This document shows positions 22,211 through 34,883 of a stretch of DNA of 64,000 nt, piece after piece. The position numbers were made by a program, and so were the translations under genes. Origin of the DNA: Diospyros lotus (taxonomy: Eukaryota; Streptophyta; Magnoliopsida; Ericales; Ebenaceae); NCBI RefSeq assembly GCF_014633365.1, contig NC_068344.1:6771327-6835326 (forward strand). The letters are read 5' to 3'. Position 1 is the stretch's first letter. Every line of letters starts with the position of its first letter. Under the pieces are notes generated by a model. The model did no database searches and was not told where the DNA came from. It was given only the letters and a program-made list of their open reading frames with translations.

Positions 22211-24477
22211 TGTAACGGCCCATAAATGGAAATTTAATTTAATTTTGGGGTAATTTAATTTAAAAGAAATATTAAATTAACTTGTTGTTATAAATAATAA
22301 TTTATTATGTGATTTTAAGGAAATAAGAAATTAAGGTAATTAATTAATTATTTTAGAAAATTTCTGGAATAAGAAAAAAAATTGAAATAAATTAAATTGT
22401 GGGATTTTTAGAAGTTTCGGGCGTTAGTGTAAATATTATAGGGGGTGTTTGTGTGATTAATGAAAGTATGGGGGTGGCTGGCGCAATTTTGTAAAAGGGT
22501 CCGAAGACCCCTTTAAATTAAATGCGCGCACTATATGGTTAAGGCGAGCGTGTGGCGCGGGTGGTCGCGGGCGTGCGTGCAAGGCGGCCGGTTGTGGGTT
22601 TGAAACGCGGGGGGCGCGCGTGAGGCCAAGGTTTTGGGCTTATTTTTAATCAGCCAGACGTCCGAAACGACGTCGTTTTGGTTAGAGGCGGTGGCCTCCA
22701 GTGCTAGTCCGCGCGCTGCCACGTGGCCACGCCTCCTCCACCCATTTTGCCCCTATTTAAAGCCCAATTTCAGGCGTCTTTTTTGCATACGATCAGCAAA
22801 CAAATTTCAGAAAATAGTAGCGTGCGCGCGGGAGAAATTTGAGAGATTTTGGGGCCAAAATTCGGATTAAATCAAGTTTAATTCAAGAGTTAATTTTCTA
22901 GGTATGTAAAGAAGCTAGTAATTAATATTCTGTACGGTCAGAATTTCTTTTAGAGCCCAATATTATTAATTTTGGCAAATAATTGAAATATTACAGTTTA
23001 TATAATTTTTACCCTATTAGGTCGAATCGAGCTTAAGGATACCTTCGTAAAGGCAAGTTCTTTATACCTTCCTCGTTGTTTCTTTCGTTGCCACTTTATT
23101 TGACCTCCCTTCGTTGGTTTCGGCTGTTAATAAATTATGGAATTTTAAACGGTTTGTTTTAAAATTTAATTTATTAACCTGTCTCGAGGATTTTATTTGT
23201 TGGTTGCCTACGGGGGTTTGTACCACCCCCAAGCCTATGGGAATGATGCCGTACTCACCCAAGGCTAGGTTATTAGCTGTTCGGGTATTATTATTGGATT
23301 TTTGGTTGTTTATAGGCTAGAGCGGTTGTGCAGTGGGGGAAAGGATCGGCTGTTCGGTGATGGTGTGACTGTCATACGGTCTATCTTAGGTCGTCGGGTG
23401 GTCTCTCCTAGTTACTGACCGTTGACCAGTGCCAAGCACTGCTGACTAACTCTGCTGTTATGTGATGATAGCATGTCTGGTTACATTTTATTCTTATTGC
23501 ATGGTTTGGTGTGTACATGGGTACGGGCTGCATGTTGGGATTATCATGATTTGGTTATGCTTGGTCACGGATATTCTAGCTTGGTTATGATGCATCCAGC
23601 ATAGGCATATGTATCGCGTGTGGTTTACTATATGGGCAGAGCATAGCCTGATGCCTGGATGTATGGGCGCCATGTATCACGTTGATGCTCACTACGCCAT
23701 TGCATTGTTATGTGCATTGCATGGTTACTGGTAGTATTTAGTTCTCGGACGGGAGTACCGTTCCAAGGGAGCCTATGGCTCGAGTGTCGGGAGTACCGAC
23801 ATGGATACTGGTGAAGGGAGTACCGACCCGGGATAGTGCGCACAAGTTTGTTGGAGATCTATGTTGCCTTTCAGGGCAAGGGCAGGTTGGTATGAGACTT
23901 GGGTGCCAGGTGTCTTATGTGGGCCCCAAGGACTGGTATGTACTTTTATTATGCTACACTATTGTATTGTTGGGTCCCATGGCTTGTGTGTATGTGTGGG
24001 ACTGTTTGGGGTGATCTCTTCTTCTATTCATGTTACAGCCTTCCTTTTCTTATAAACTTGATGAGTCTTGCGATTCACCTTACTTTCCATCATTCCAGGT
24101 AAGGGTAAAGCGAAGGTCAAGGGCGAGGATCATTCCACCTAACAGCCAGCCGTGTCAGTATGGTGTACATTTAGCTTGCCCCCGTTGTCTCTGATGTTTT
24201 GTTGAGAGTTATGTCTCTCATTTTTTACTGTGCTGGGTTGTTCCTTGTATCTTTTATTTGTTGGCATAGGTGTCTGTATATTTTTATATACTCCTTACCC
24301 GCTGTTCCAGCGGGGTACTTGTGGGCATGCATGTATATCGTTTTGCTTCCGCTGTAGTATTTTTCTTATGTATGCATGCCAGGGTATTTTTGTCTTGTGT
24401 TTATTTCTCTTTCCTTATGTAAGCGCTTTTGTTCAGATAGACAAGGTGGTTGGGATATCCAGGCAGGGGTGCTTACA
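22211..24477 (+). repeat. 5' LTR of element 2
   Basis: TGTAACGGCCC to GGGGTGCTTACA. U3 contains a TGGTTAAGGCG / GGTTTGAAAC tRNA-like pair (22536 and 22597). A TATTTAAA core promoter lies near 22754. Three GGGAGTACCG hairpin units lie at 23757-23837 and a splice-donor-like CCAGGTAAGG at about 24096. Confidence 0.92.
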
Positions 24478-24481
24478 ATGT

Positions 24482-24493
24482 TGGTATCAGAGC
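24482..24493 (+). other. Primer-binding site (initiator tRNA-Met), element 2
   Basis: TGGTATCAGAGC four bases past the 5' LTR, identical to the site in element 1. Confidence 0.9.
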
Positions 24494-24614
24494 GTCATTG
24501 AGTCAATTTGGGGGACAAGTAACTGTACACCAAGGTTGTTAGGTAGTGTTAGAGTGTTAAGACGTGTCCTTAATTTTGAAATGCGTTCTAATTAATCTTG
24601 GTTATGTAGGACTC

Positions 24615-27600
24615 ATGGACGCACGTCGTGGACGAGGTCGTGGTAGATCGTCGGCGCGAGGTAGAGGGCATATTGTTCCTACTCCTGAGGTACTGGCGAC
24701 AGGTACAGAAGATGAGAGACAGGCAGGGCCTCCAAACATGCAGGAGACATTGGTAGGTATCCTATGGGCTGTGGATGTACTGGCGGCATCTTAGTTACGT
24801 CAGGAGCGCAGTCATGATGGTAGGACCACTACGGCCCAAGCGTCGCACTCAGGTACGCTAGGGGCAGAGGATAGTTCTGGTGCTGCATTGCTTAAAGATT
24901 TTATGGCCCTACGTCCACCAGGGTTTAGTGGAGGCGCCGACGCGACAGAGGCCGAGGATTGGCTACTGGCAATGGAGAAGCACCTACGATCTATAGGCTG
25001 TGCAGAGGCCCATAGGGTTCGACTGGGGACCTTTCTGTTGCGAGGTGACACCGAGCGATGGTGAGAGACCACCAGACAGCGATATGGTGATGAGGGCCCG
25101 ACATGGGCACAGTTTTTCGCGGCGTTCAATGAGACTTATGTACCGGCTTGGGTCAGAGAGCAGAAGGTGTTCGAGTTTATTGACTTATAGTAGGGGAGTA
25201 AGACAGTCACACAGTACGCGACTGAGTTCGTGGCGTTATCTCGTTATGCTCCAGAGTTAGTAACCCCTGAGTCTTGCAGAGTCAGCAAGTTTCAGAGGGG
25301 GTTGCGACCAGAGATTCGTCACGCCATGGCTGGTATTGAGGCACCCAACTTTCCTACGGTTGTTCAGCGGGCCCACGCAGTGGAGCGGGACTAATTGGAG
25401 GCTCGATCGGACCAGTTAGTCATGAAGGGCGCAGGGAGCAGCAGTAAGAAGAGAAAATGGGATGCGGGTAGTAAGAGTTCAGGGCTTCCACAGTGCCGGC
25501 AGTACGAGCAGAGACACCAGGGGCAGTGTCGAGATGTACGTCGGGACGTGTGTTATTGTTGTGGTCAGCCGAGACATTTGAAGAGGGACTGTCCACAGGG
25601 GCCTAAACCGGCTACAGGGCAGGATATTATTTGCTTTCGCTATGGACAGAGGGGCCATCGAGCGAACGTGTGCACCCAGCCAGCACAGATTGGAGGGCTA
25701 CGGACTGGAGGTGTAGGGCCCAGACAATTTGCACCTAGGGCGCAGGGTCCAGGGGAAGGCGTTTGCAGTGACAGCCGCCGAGGCAACTGAGGGCAGTGAT
25801 ACAATACAAGGTATACTCTCTCTCCATGGTCACGACGTACGTGCCTTATTTGATACAGGTTCTACCCACTCTTTTATAGCACCCCATCTGTTGCATAAGA
25901 TCCCGATCCCGTGTACCCCCTTACCATATGATTTGTCTGTTTCGACACCGGGAGGGATGGTATTGTTGGGGAGTGAGATGGTCAGGGATTGCGAGATAGG
26001 GATTCACGACCAGGTATTGTTGGGGGATCTTATTGTTTTGGCGATCCAGGATTTTGACTTACTATTGGGTATGGATTGGCTCTCACGGCACTATGTTCGA
26101 GTTGATTGTCGTCAGAAGGTGATTTCATTTGAGTACCTAGGGAGATCAATTGTTACGTACCGGGGTGTGAAGCCAGTGGTAACCGCGCCGATGATATCGG
26201 TTATGCGTACCGATGATATCGATTATGCACGCCGAGAGGCTTATACGACGTGGGTGTGAAGCTTATTTTGCATTTGTGACAGTGATAGCTGGGGAGAAGA
26301 AGGAGTTGGCTGCCTATCCTGTGGTGCGAGAATTTCCAAATGTGTTCCCAGATGAGTTACCGGGACTACCACCACACCGGGAGATTGATTTTGCAGTCGA
26401 TCTGATATCAGGTACGCAGCCCATTTCCAAGACTCCTTACCATATGGCTGCCAATGAACTAAAAGAACTTAAGGTGCAATTGCAAGATCTTCTGGATAAA
26501 GGGTTTATTCGATCGAGCACATCACCATGGGGGCTCCAGTATTAATTGTGCGTAAGAAGGACGGGTTTATGCGGCTGTGTATAGATTACCGACAGCTTAA
26601 TCAGGTAACAATTAAGAATAAGTACCCCCTACCCCGTGTGGATGATTTACTAGATCAGTTGCGTGGTGCATTGGTGTTTTCCAAGATAGACTTGGGGTCA
26701 GGTTATCATCAGGTGCAGGTCAGAGATGAGGATATTGCGAAGACCGCATTTCGTACATGTTACGGCCATTACGAGTTTGTGGTCATGTCATTTGGGCTGA
26801 CCGATGCACCTACAGTGTTTATGGATCTAATGAATAGGGTAGTCAAGGAATATCTGGATTCCTTTGTCATAGTTTTTATTGATGACATCCTAGTCTACTC
26901 ACCGAGCCTTGAGATACACGAGGTGCATCTGAGCATGGTTCTGCAGAAGCTCAGGAAGGAGCAGTTGTATGCCAAGTTTTCTAAATTTGAGTTTTGGCAG
27001 ACCCGAGTTGTATTCTTGGGACACGTGTTCTCAGGTGAGGGTATCTCAGTAGATCTAGAGAAGACCATAGCCGTGATGGATTGGCCAAGACTGATGACAG
27101 TGACGAAGATTCAGAGTTTTCTTGGCCTTGCCGGGTATTATCGACGGTTCATAGAAGGCTTTGCATGGCTTGCATCACCTCTGACGAAGCTGATAAGGAA
27201 GGGCGCCAGATTTATTTGGGACGAGTCTTGTGAGAGATCATTCTAGGAGTTAAAGCGGCGTTTGACTTCAGTGCCAGTACTGACGATACCCAGGAGTGGT
27301 GAGTTATTTACTGTTTACAGTGATGCCTCATATGAAGGGCTAGGGTGCGTTTTTATGCAGGACGGCCGAGTGAATGCTTATGCATCTAGACAGTTGAAGA
27401 GGCATGAAGAGAATTACCCTACACATGCTCTGGAGTTGGCGGTTGTAGTTTTTGCCTTGAAGATTTGGAAGCATTATCTTTATGGCGAGAAGGTCCAGAT
27501 TTACACTGATCACAAGAGCCTTAAGTACCTCTTTTCACAGAGGGAACTTAATATGAGGCAATGTCGTTGGTTAGAGCTGCTTAAAGATTATGACTGTGAG

Positions 27601-29207
27601 ATCCTCTATCACTTAGGTAAAGTCAATGTGGTAGCGGATGCACTGAGTCGCCGTGGAGCATCAGTTGCAGCTATGATGGTGCAAGAGTGGTTCTTACTAG
27701 AGCATATGAGTGACCTTACCATCTCAGTGGCATCAGACAATCCTACACTCTATTGTGCTATCATGAGTATCCATTCGGATCTAGAGGGTCAGATTTGCGA
27801 TTGACAGCGACAGGATGTGGAGCTTGGCGAGATCATGGCTGATATGGAGAGATTTGGGCCATTGGGGTACAGCCAGAGGGACGATGGTTTGCTATTGTTT
27901 CGTGGACGGATTTGTGTGCCGAGTGACAGTGATATCAAGCAGAGGATCCTAGAGGAAGCTCATCGTTCTCCCTATACTATCTATCCTGGAGTGACAAAGA
28001 TGTATCAGGGCTTGCGGCATCAATATTGGTAGAGCGACATGAAGAGGACCGTAGCAGAGTTTGTATCACGATGTTTGGTGTGCCAGCAAATCAAAGCTGA
28101 GCATCAGAGGCCCAAGGGATTGTTACGACCTTTAGCTGTTCCGGAGTGGAAATGGGAGCGTATAGCTATGGATTTCGTCTTGGGATTGCCGCGATCCAGT
28201 CGGGGATTCGATTCAATATGGGTGATTATCGACCGTTGACTAAATCAGCACATTTCCTACCTGTCAAGAAGACCTATCCTATCCGTCGACTGGCCAAGTT
28301 ATACATTGATGAGGTGGTGAGACTGCATGGAGTCCCAGCTAGCATTGTGTCAGACAGGGATCCTCGATTTACCTCATGATTTTAGGAGGCGTTACAGAGT
28401 GCTATGGGGACCCAGCCGACTTTCAGTACAGCCTTCCACCCTCAGACCCACGGGCAGTCGGAGCGGACCATACGGACTTTGGAGGACATGCTCCGTGCAT
28501 GTGTACTGGATTTCCATGGGAGCTAGGATGACCATCTGTCGCTAGTGGAGTTTGCCTACAATAATAGCTTCCAGGCCAGTATTGGGATGGCACCTCTTGA
28601 GGTGTTGTACGGGCGACCGTGTAGATCACCGCTTTGCTGGACTGAGATTGGGGAGCGAGCGTTACTTGGATCGAAGTTGGTAGAGCAGACGACAGAGAGG
28701 ATCCAGTTGATTCGAGCTAGGATGAAGGCAGCTCAGGACCGTTAGAAGAGTTATGCGGACAGACGATGCCGAGATTTGGAGTTTGATGTAGGTGATCATG
28801 TTCTCCTTCGAGTCATGCCGATGAGGGGTGTTCGACGCTTTGGAGTATCTGGCAAGTTAAGCCCTCGTTATGTGGGACCGTTCGAGATACTGGAGCGAGT
28901 CGGATCGTTGGCTTACCGATTAGCTTTACCCCCTCAGTTAGCCCACGTACATGATGTCTTTCATGTTTCGATGCTTCGCAAGTACGTGGCAGATCCCGGG
29001 CATGTCATTGATTATCACCCGCTCGTGGTGCAAGAGGACGCGTCGTACATCGAGTTGCCTGCCAGTATCGTGGATCAGAAAGAGAAAGTGCTCCGCAACC
29101 GTACGATTCCCTATGTGAAAGTCCAGTGGCAGCGGCATACTCTTGAGGAGGTTACTTGGGAGCTAGAGGAGGACATGAGGCGACTTCACCTTCAGTTATT
29201 TGCCTAG
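24615..29207 (+). pseudogene. gag-pol polyprotein pseudogene of element 2, many stops and frameshifts
   Basis: It starts at ATG 24615 (MDARRGRGRGRSSARGRG). It is collinear with element 1: gag, zinc knuckles (near 25545 and 25640), protease DTG (near 25854), RT with FIDDILVYS (near 26877), RNase H with an intact SDAS motif (near 27320), integrase (27817-28700) and chromodomain (near 29050-29200). Stops include 24792, 25062, 25188, 25191, 25392, 27244, 27802, 28030, 28377 and 28743. Frame changes come from a roughly 60-bp deletion near 25755, a duplicated ATGATATCGNTTATG block near 26195-26229, a one-base loss near 26530 and another near 28236. The second zinc knuckle reads CFRYG (Cys lost) and the second integrase zinc-finger His is Tyr. 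It is not functional. Confidence 0.92.
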
Positions 29208-29239
29208 CCAGGTACGAATTTCTGGGACGAAATTCTTTT

Positions 29240-29252
29240 AAGGGGGGAAGGA
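29240..29252 (+). other. Polypurine tract, element 2
   Basis: AAGGGGGGAAGGA two bases before the 3' LTR, identical to that of element 1. Confidence 0.85.
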
Positions 29253-29254
29253 TT

Positions 29255-31522
29255 TGTAACGGCCCGTAAATGGCAATTTAATTTAATTTTGGGGTAATTT
29301 AATTTAAAAGGAATATTAAAATAACTTGTTGTTATAAATAATAATTTATTATGTGATTTTAAGGAAATAAGAAATTAAGCTAAATAATTAATTATTTTAG
29401 AAAATTTATGGAATAAGAAAAAAAAATTGAAAGAAATTAAATTGTGGGATTTTTAGAAGTTTCGGGCATTAGTGTAAATATTATAGGGGGTGTTTGTGTG
29501 ATTAATGGAAGTATAGGGGTGGCTGGGGCGATTTTGTAAAAGGGTCCGAAGACCCCTTTAAATTAAATGCGCGCACTATATGGTTAAGGCGAGCGTGTGG
29601 CGCGGGTGGTCGCGGGCGTGCGTGCGAGGTGGCCGGTTGCGGGTTCGAAACGCGGGGGGCGCGCGCGAGGCTGAGGTTTTGGACTGATTTTTAATCAGTC
29701 AAACGTCCTTAACGACGTCGTTTCGGTTAGAGGCGGTGGCCTCCAGTGCTGGTCCGCGTGCTGCCACGTGGCCGCGCCTCCTCCGCCCATTTTGCCCCTA
29801 TTTAAAGCCCAATTTCGGGCGTCATTTCTGCATATGATCAGCAAACAAATTTCAGAAAACAGCAGCGTGCGCGCAGAAGAAATTTGAGAGATTTTGGGGC
29901 CAAAATTCGGATTAAATCAAGTTTAATTCAAGAGTTAATTTTCCAAGTATGTAAAGAAGTTAGTAATTAATATTCTGTACGGTCAGAATTTCTTTTAGAG
30001 CTCAATATTATTAATTTTGGCAAATAATTAGAATATTACAGTTTGTATAATTTTTACCCTGTTGGGTCGAATCAAGCTTAAGGATACCTTCGTAAAGGCA
30101 AGTTCTTTATACCCTCCTCGTTGTTTCTTTCGTTGCCATTTTATTTGACCTCCCTTCGTTGGTTTCGGCTGTTAATAAATTATGGAATTTTAAACGGTTT
30201 GTTTTAAAATTTAATTTATTAACCTGGTCTCGAGGATTTTATTCGTTGGTTGCCTACGGGGGTTTGTACCACCCCAAGCCTATGGGAATGATGTCGTACT
30301 CACTCGGGGTTAGGTTCTTAGCTGTTTGGGTATTATTATTGGATTTTTGGTTGTTTATAAGCTAGAGTGGTTGTGCAGTGGGGGTAAGGATCGGCTGTTC
30401 GGTGATGGTGTGACTGTCGTACGGTCTATCTTAGGCCATCGGGTGGTCTCTCCTAGTCACTGACCGTTGACCGGTGCCAAACACTACTGACTAGCTCTGC
30501 CGTTATGTGATAATAGCATGCCTGGTTACATTTTATTCTTGTTGCATGGTTTGGTGTGCACATGGGTACGGGCTGCATGTTGGGATTATCATGATTTGGT
30601 TATGCTTGATCACGGACATTCTAGCTTGGTTATGATGCATCCAGCACGGGCATATGCATCGTGTGTGGTTTATTATATGGGCAAAGCATGGCCTGATGCT
30701 TGGATGTATGGGCGCCATGTATCACGTTGATGCTCACTACGCCATTGCATTGTTATGTGCATTGCATGGTTACTGGTAGTATTTAGTTCTCGGACGGGAG
30801 TACCGTTCTGAGGGAGCCTATGGCTCGGGTGTCGGGAGTACCGACATGGATACGGGTGACGGGAGTACCGACCCGGGACAGTGCGCACAAGTTTGTTGGA
30901 GATTTATGTTGCCTTTTAGGGCAGCGGCAAGTTGGTATGGAACTTGGGAGCTAGGTGTCTTATGTGGGCCCCAAGGACCGGTATGTGATTTTATTATACT
31001 GTACTATTGTATTGTTGCGTCTCATGGCTTGTGTGTATGTGTGGGACGGTTTGGGTTGATCTCCTTTTCTATTCACGTTACAGCTTTCCTTTTCTTATAA
31101 ACTTGTTGAGTCTTGCGACTCACCTTGCTTTCCATCATTCCAGGTAAGGGTAAAGTTAAGGCCGAGGGCAAGGATCGTTCCACCTAGCAGCCAGCCGTGT
31201 TAGTATGGTGTACATTTAGCTTGCCCCCGTTGTCTCTGATGTTTTGTTGGGAGTTATGTCTCTCATTTTTGACTGTACCGGGTTGTTCCTTGTATCTTTT
31301 ATTTGTTGGCATAGGTGTCTGTATATTTTTATATACTCATTGCCCGCTGTTCCAGCGGGATACTTGTGGGCATGCATGTATATCGTTTTGTTTCCACTGT
31401 AGTATTTTTCTTATGTATGCATGCCAAGGTATTTTTGTCTTGTGTTTATTTCTCTTTCCTTATGTAAGCGCTTTTGTTCGGATGGACCCGGTGGTTGGGA
31501 TATCCGGGCGGGGGTGCTTACA
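29255..31522 (+). repeat. 3' LTR of element 2
   Basis: TGTAACGGCCCG to GGGGTGCTTACA, collinear with the 5' LTR along its whole length. It has the tRNA-like pair TGGTTAAGGCG (29581) and GGTTCGAAAC (29642), TATTTAAA near 29799 and three GGGAGTACCG units near 30796-30876. Confidence 0.92.
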
Positions 31523-32764
31523 ATGAATATCATGCCATTCGTTGCTGTGATGATTTCTAGTCATCTAAGATCTTATGAGAACCATATCGTTTTCTTAGCT
31601 TTTCAATCAATTTTTCACATACATTGTCAATTGTTATTGTTTAAATACAATAATAAGTTTTAAATAAATAGGAATTGTCTCCAAGTTGTCTAAGATCTGC
31701 ACAAAAAAAAAAAAAAAAAAAAAAAACAGGGCACAAGGTGCTCCTTATGCAAACCCTCAAATACTTGAGTCAAACTTATATAAAGTGGAAGATCAATGAG
31801 AGTTCCAAGGCTTTTGTAATGGTATTTGTGGTGTACTTTTAGGGATGAGGCTTTTCTATTATAGTGGAGCTAGCTAGTTTATGGCGAGCATTCTTACTAT
31901 TTTGAACTTATTTATGGCGAGCATTCTTACTATTTTGAACTTATTGAGATAGGAAAGATTTGCAGATAATTCGTATCTATTGTGAGATTTTGGAAGGTGA
32001 TATGTTTGCGCTTTTATACTGGGAATACCCTGAGGGATGTGTCTTTGAGAGACCTTTTGGTCTCCCTATTATCTCTTTGCGAGATTAATCAGAAAATGTC
32101 TTTTAGAAACTCTTCAATCGAAAAGGTTTTCTAGCCCTCTTTTTGGACTATTTTCTTTTTATTGTTGCCCAAAAATTTTACCAATTGAAGTTATATATAT
32201 TTATAATTATAAGATAAAGATAGATTCAAAAATTCAAATGTCCTGGAAGCTTTTAGATTAATTGATAAATTTATAAATAAAAAAATTAGAATAAAAAATT
32301 TGAACATGAAAAGAGAAAGAGAAGGGTAGATAGAGATTACAAAAGACCGGGGGGGGGGGGGGGGGTGATCAGAAGATTTACTAAAGGAGGTCAAATACAG
32401 AAAAATGTTTAAATTAATTGAAAAAATAGATAGTGTTTGAAATAAAAATGAGCATAAGTACTCAAATTTCTTTTAGTTATTTATAACTATAAAGTTCACT
32501 GTTAAATTATATCTTAATATAAATACTCAAATTTCTTTTAGTTACACTTACTTCTCTCCATGTTTCAATTTTTCTTTAAATTTTTTATTTTTTTTATTTG
32601 CAACGCAATTTTGTGAACTAATTTGAAAACCCTAAACCTGTATTAGTGAGAAACCTTCAAATCAAAATTAAAATAATGTAAAATTAATGAAAAACCCTAA
32701 ACCCAGGTCATATGTATATAGAGGACAAAGGGAAACAGAGAAGGGTATTGAGGAAGCTAAGAAC
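31523..32764. other. Upstream region of SDA1
   Basis: AT-rich intergenic DNA with a poly-A run near 31702-31724, a 32-33 bp tandem duplication of TTTATGGCGAGCATTC...GAACTTA (31878-31943) and a 17-G run (32349-32365). A GTATATAGAGG at 32711 is the closest TATA-like word to the SDA1 start. No other gene is visible. Confidence 0.5.
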
Positions 32765-34851
32765 ATGACAGGAAAACCTCGCTCCACCGCACCAGAGATG
32801 TCGGCGGAGGCTCTGTCCGCCTCCGGTCGCACCGCAGAGAAGATGAGTCTGCCGGCACTGCAGTCGAAGATGAAGTGCGATCCTGAAGGGTACGAAAAGG
32901 AGCTTACCATCCTCTACGACCAATTCAAATCATCCCTCGAACTCTTTGAGCAACAGGTCGCTCTAAGCTTCACCTCCATCAGCGGTATCGGAAGCGACCC
33001 TACTATCGCGAAGGACCTAGGAGACCGAGCCATGTTCCTGGCACACGTGACCCCGTTTTACCCTAAACAGCTCTCACTGTTCCCCAAACAATTGGCCGAT
33101 TTCCTTCGCTCTGCGGCCCGGACACTACCGTCGTCGCTTCGGTGCCATGTAGCACAAGCTTTGATTCTTCTCATTAATCGCAAGGTACCAGAAAATTGTT
33201 ATGTTTTAATTAAGGTTTGAGCTTGCACCAATGGTTTGGACAAATTGAATTATTTGGGTTAGTTGTGGGTAGACCTAGTGTGGGTTATTTGAAAATATCA
33301 TTCCAAGCATAGCAGAATTGTTTGGGATATTTGCAAAATAAAGGGGTTAAATTGATTTGCTTAGACCATTTGGGGCAGTTTTCATTAAGAAAAGAAAAAT
33401 ATGAAAAAGAAAAGTGATTGGGAGAATGAGTTTGAGCTTTGAAGTTTTCTTTTTCTTTTTCTTCTTCTTACTTGGAAACTAAACGGCAGCTGTTTGCTGG
33501 TTATGATTTTATTGGAGTTTGATTAATTTCATCCTATGCTTGCTAGATAGTTGATACTGGGGAGACCCTTGCATTGTTCATGGAGCTCCAGACATTCGGT
33601 GACAGGGCTTTAAGAAAGTTGGCATTCTCACATGTTGTTCACAGTATTAGGCGTATGAACAAGAAGCACAAAAATGAAGCTAAAAATCGGGCTCTTCAGA
33701 ATATATTGTTTTCTATGCTGCAGGTTGGTAAATGTTATTCACTTGCACAACATTAAAATTATATTTCTTTTCTCTTGTCATGTTTAATTTCTAACTTTCC
33801 TATTGTGGTAGCAAGAAGATGAAGCAAAAGCGAAAAGATCACTCATCACTTTATGTGATCTTCATAGGAGAAAGGTGTGGTTTGATGATAGGACCGCCAA
33901 TGCAATATGTACTGCATGTTTTCATCCATCTTCAAGGTATGTTTTTTGCCATTTTCTTTAGATTTTGTATTGCTTAGATAAAAAATTGTAAGGAAACTAT
34001 TTCTTTTATGTCAACTGTCTAGGATCATGATTGCCACTCTATCATTTCTTCTTGATTATGAGAACATCGAAGAAGATGATGATTGTGATGGTTCAAGCAG
34101 TGAAGATGATTTGGCTGCTCAAGAGCCACAAGTTCTTCTTAGCAGGGAGGCTATATATAAGGTTTGTTGCCAGCAGGATGAGCTTTTTTTTATTAGGATT
34201 ATTAGTTTTAGATGGACCTCCTGAGAAACTGATATTCCTTCCCCCCCCCCCCCCCCCCCCCCCCCCGGGTTTAAGTTCCATTTGATTGAGCTTTATTTTC
34301 AACTTTCAGTTTTTGAAAATGAAAACTAAAACTGGTGTTCAGTTGTGTTTTCCTATTACAAAAAGGTAAAAGTTACTTGAGAATTGTGGAAAAATTGGTG
34401 TTTTATAATCTTTATTTTGTTTTCATTTCCTTTCCCCCTTTGTTCACCAAACTCACCAGCCAATCTTCTCTTGCAAACTCTTCCGTTCTTCTTCTATCCT
34501 TCTCCTCATTTTTTTGTTTTATAGCTCTTTCTTCTTCAGTATATTTGACCATCTTGGAGTCAGTGCTCCCTTTGCCCTGGCATCCAGTGACTTCCTAAAA
34601 AATCTGTAAGGCTGGCAACTTCCATTAGCGGTGGAGTGGAAGAGGAAGAAGAATAAACAACAAGAAGAACATATTAGATCTTAATCTGACTAGGTGGGGA
34701 GCAAGAAGAAGAAAGAGGGGAAAAAATCAAAAGCAAAAATTGATGACAAAACGAAGTTATCAACCACATTTTAAGTTTTCATTCTTAAGCGAAGTTATTG
34801 TATGATCTTTGTGTAATTTTGAAATCAACAAGAGATAAAGATGCAGTATTC

Positions 34852-34883
<32 letters not shown>

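Larger units (their letters stand above)
22211..31522 (+). mobile_element. Tekay/Del-like Ty3/gypsy retrotransposon (element 2), both LTRs present
   Basis: 5' LTR 22211-24477, primer site 24482-24493, degraded gag-pol 24615-29207, polypurine tract 29240-29252, 3' LTR 29255-31522. The two LTRs are 2267 and 2268 bp. In the first 235 aligned bases I count about ten differences, so the insertion is not recent. The flanking pentamers AAGAA (22206-22210) and ATGAA (31523-31527) differ by one base, so they may be a decayed target-site duplication. Protein-level similarity to element 1 is high throughout. Confidence 0.93.

Noticed and set aside
22211..22220. Element 2 inserted into the non-coding LTR element, with the rest continuing after 31522
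   Set aside because: Sequence after 31522 shows no similarity to the 2.66-kb LTR or its internal part, so continuity across the insertion cannot be supported.
31523..31527. Perfect target-site duplication for element 2
   Set aside because: The flanks AAGAA and ATGAA differ by one base; reported only as a possible decayed TSD.
32687..32764. Longer SDA1 N-terminus from ATG 32687
   Set aside because: The frame is open, but the extra 26 residues do not look like SDA1 and would start within the likely 5' leader next to a TATA-like word. ATG 32765 is preferred, with 32798 an alternative.
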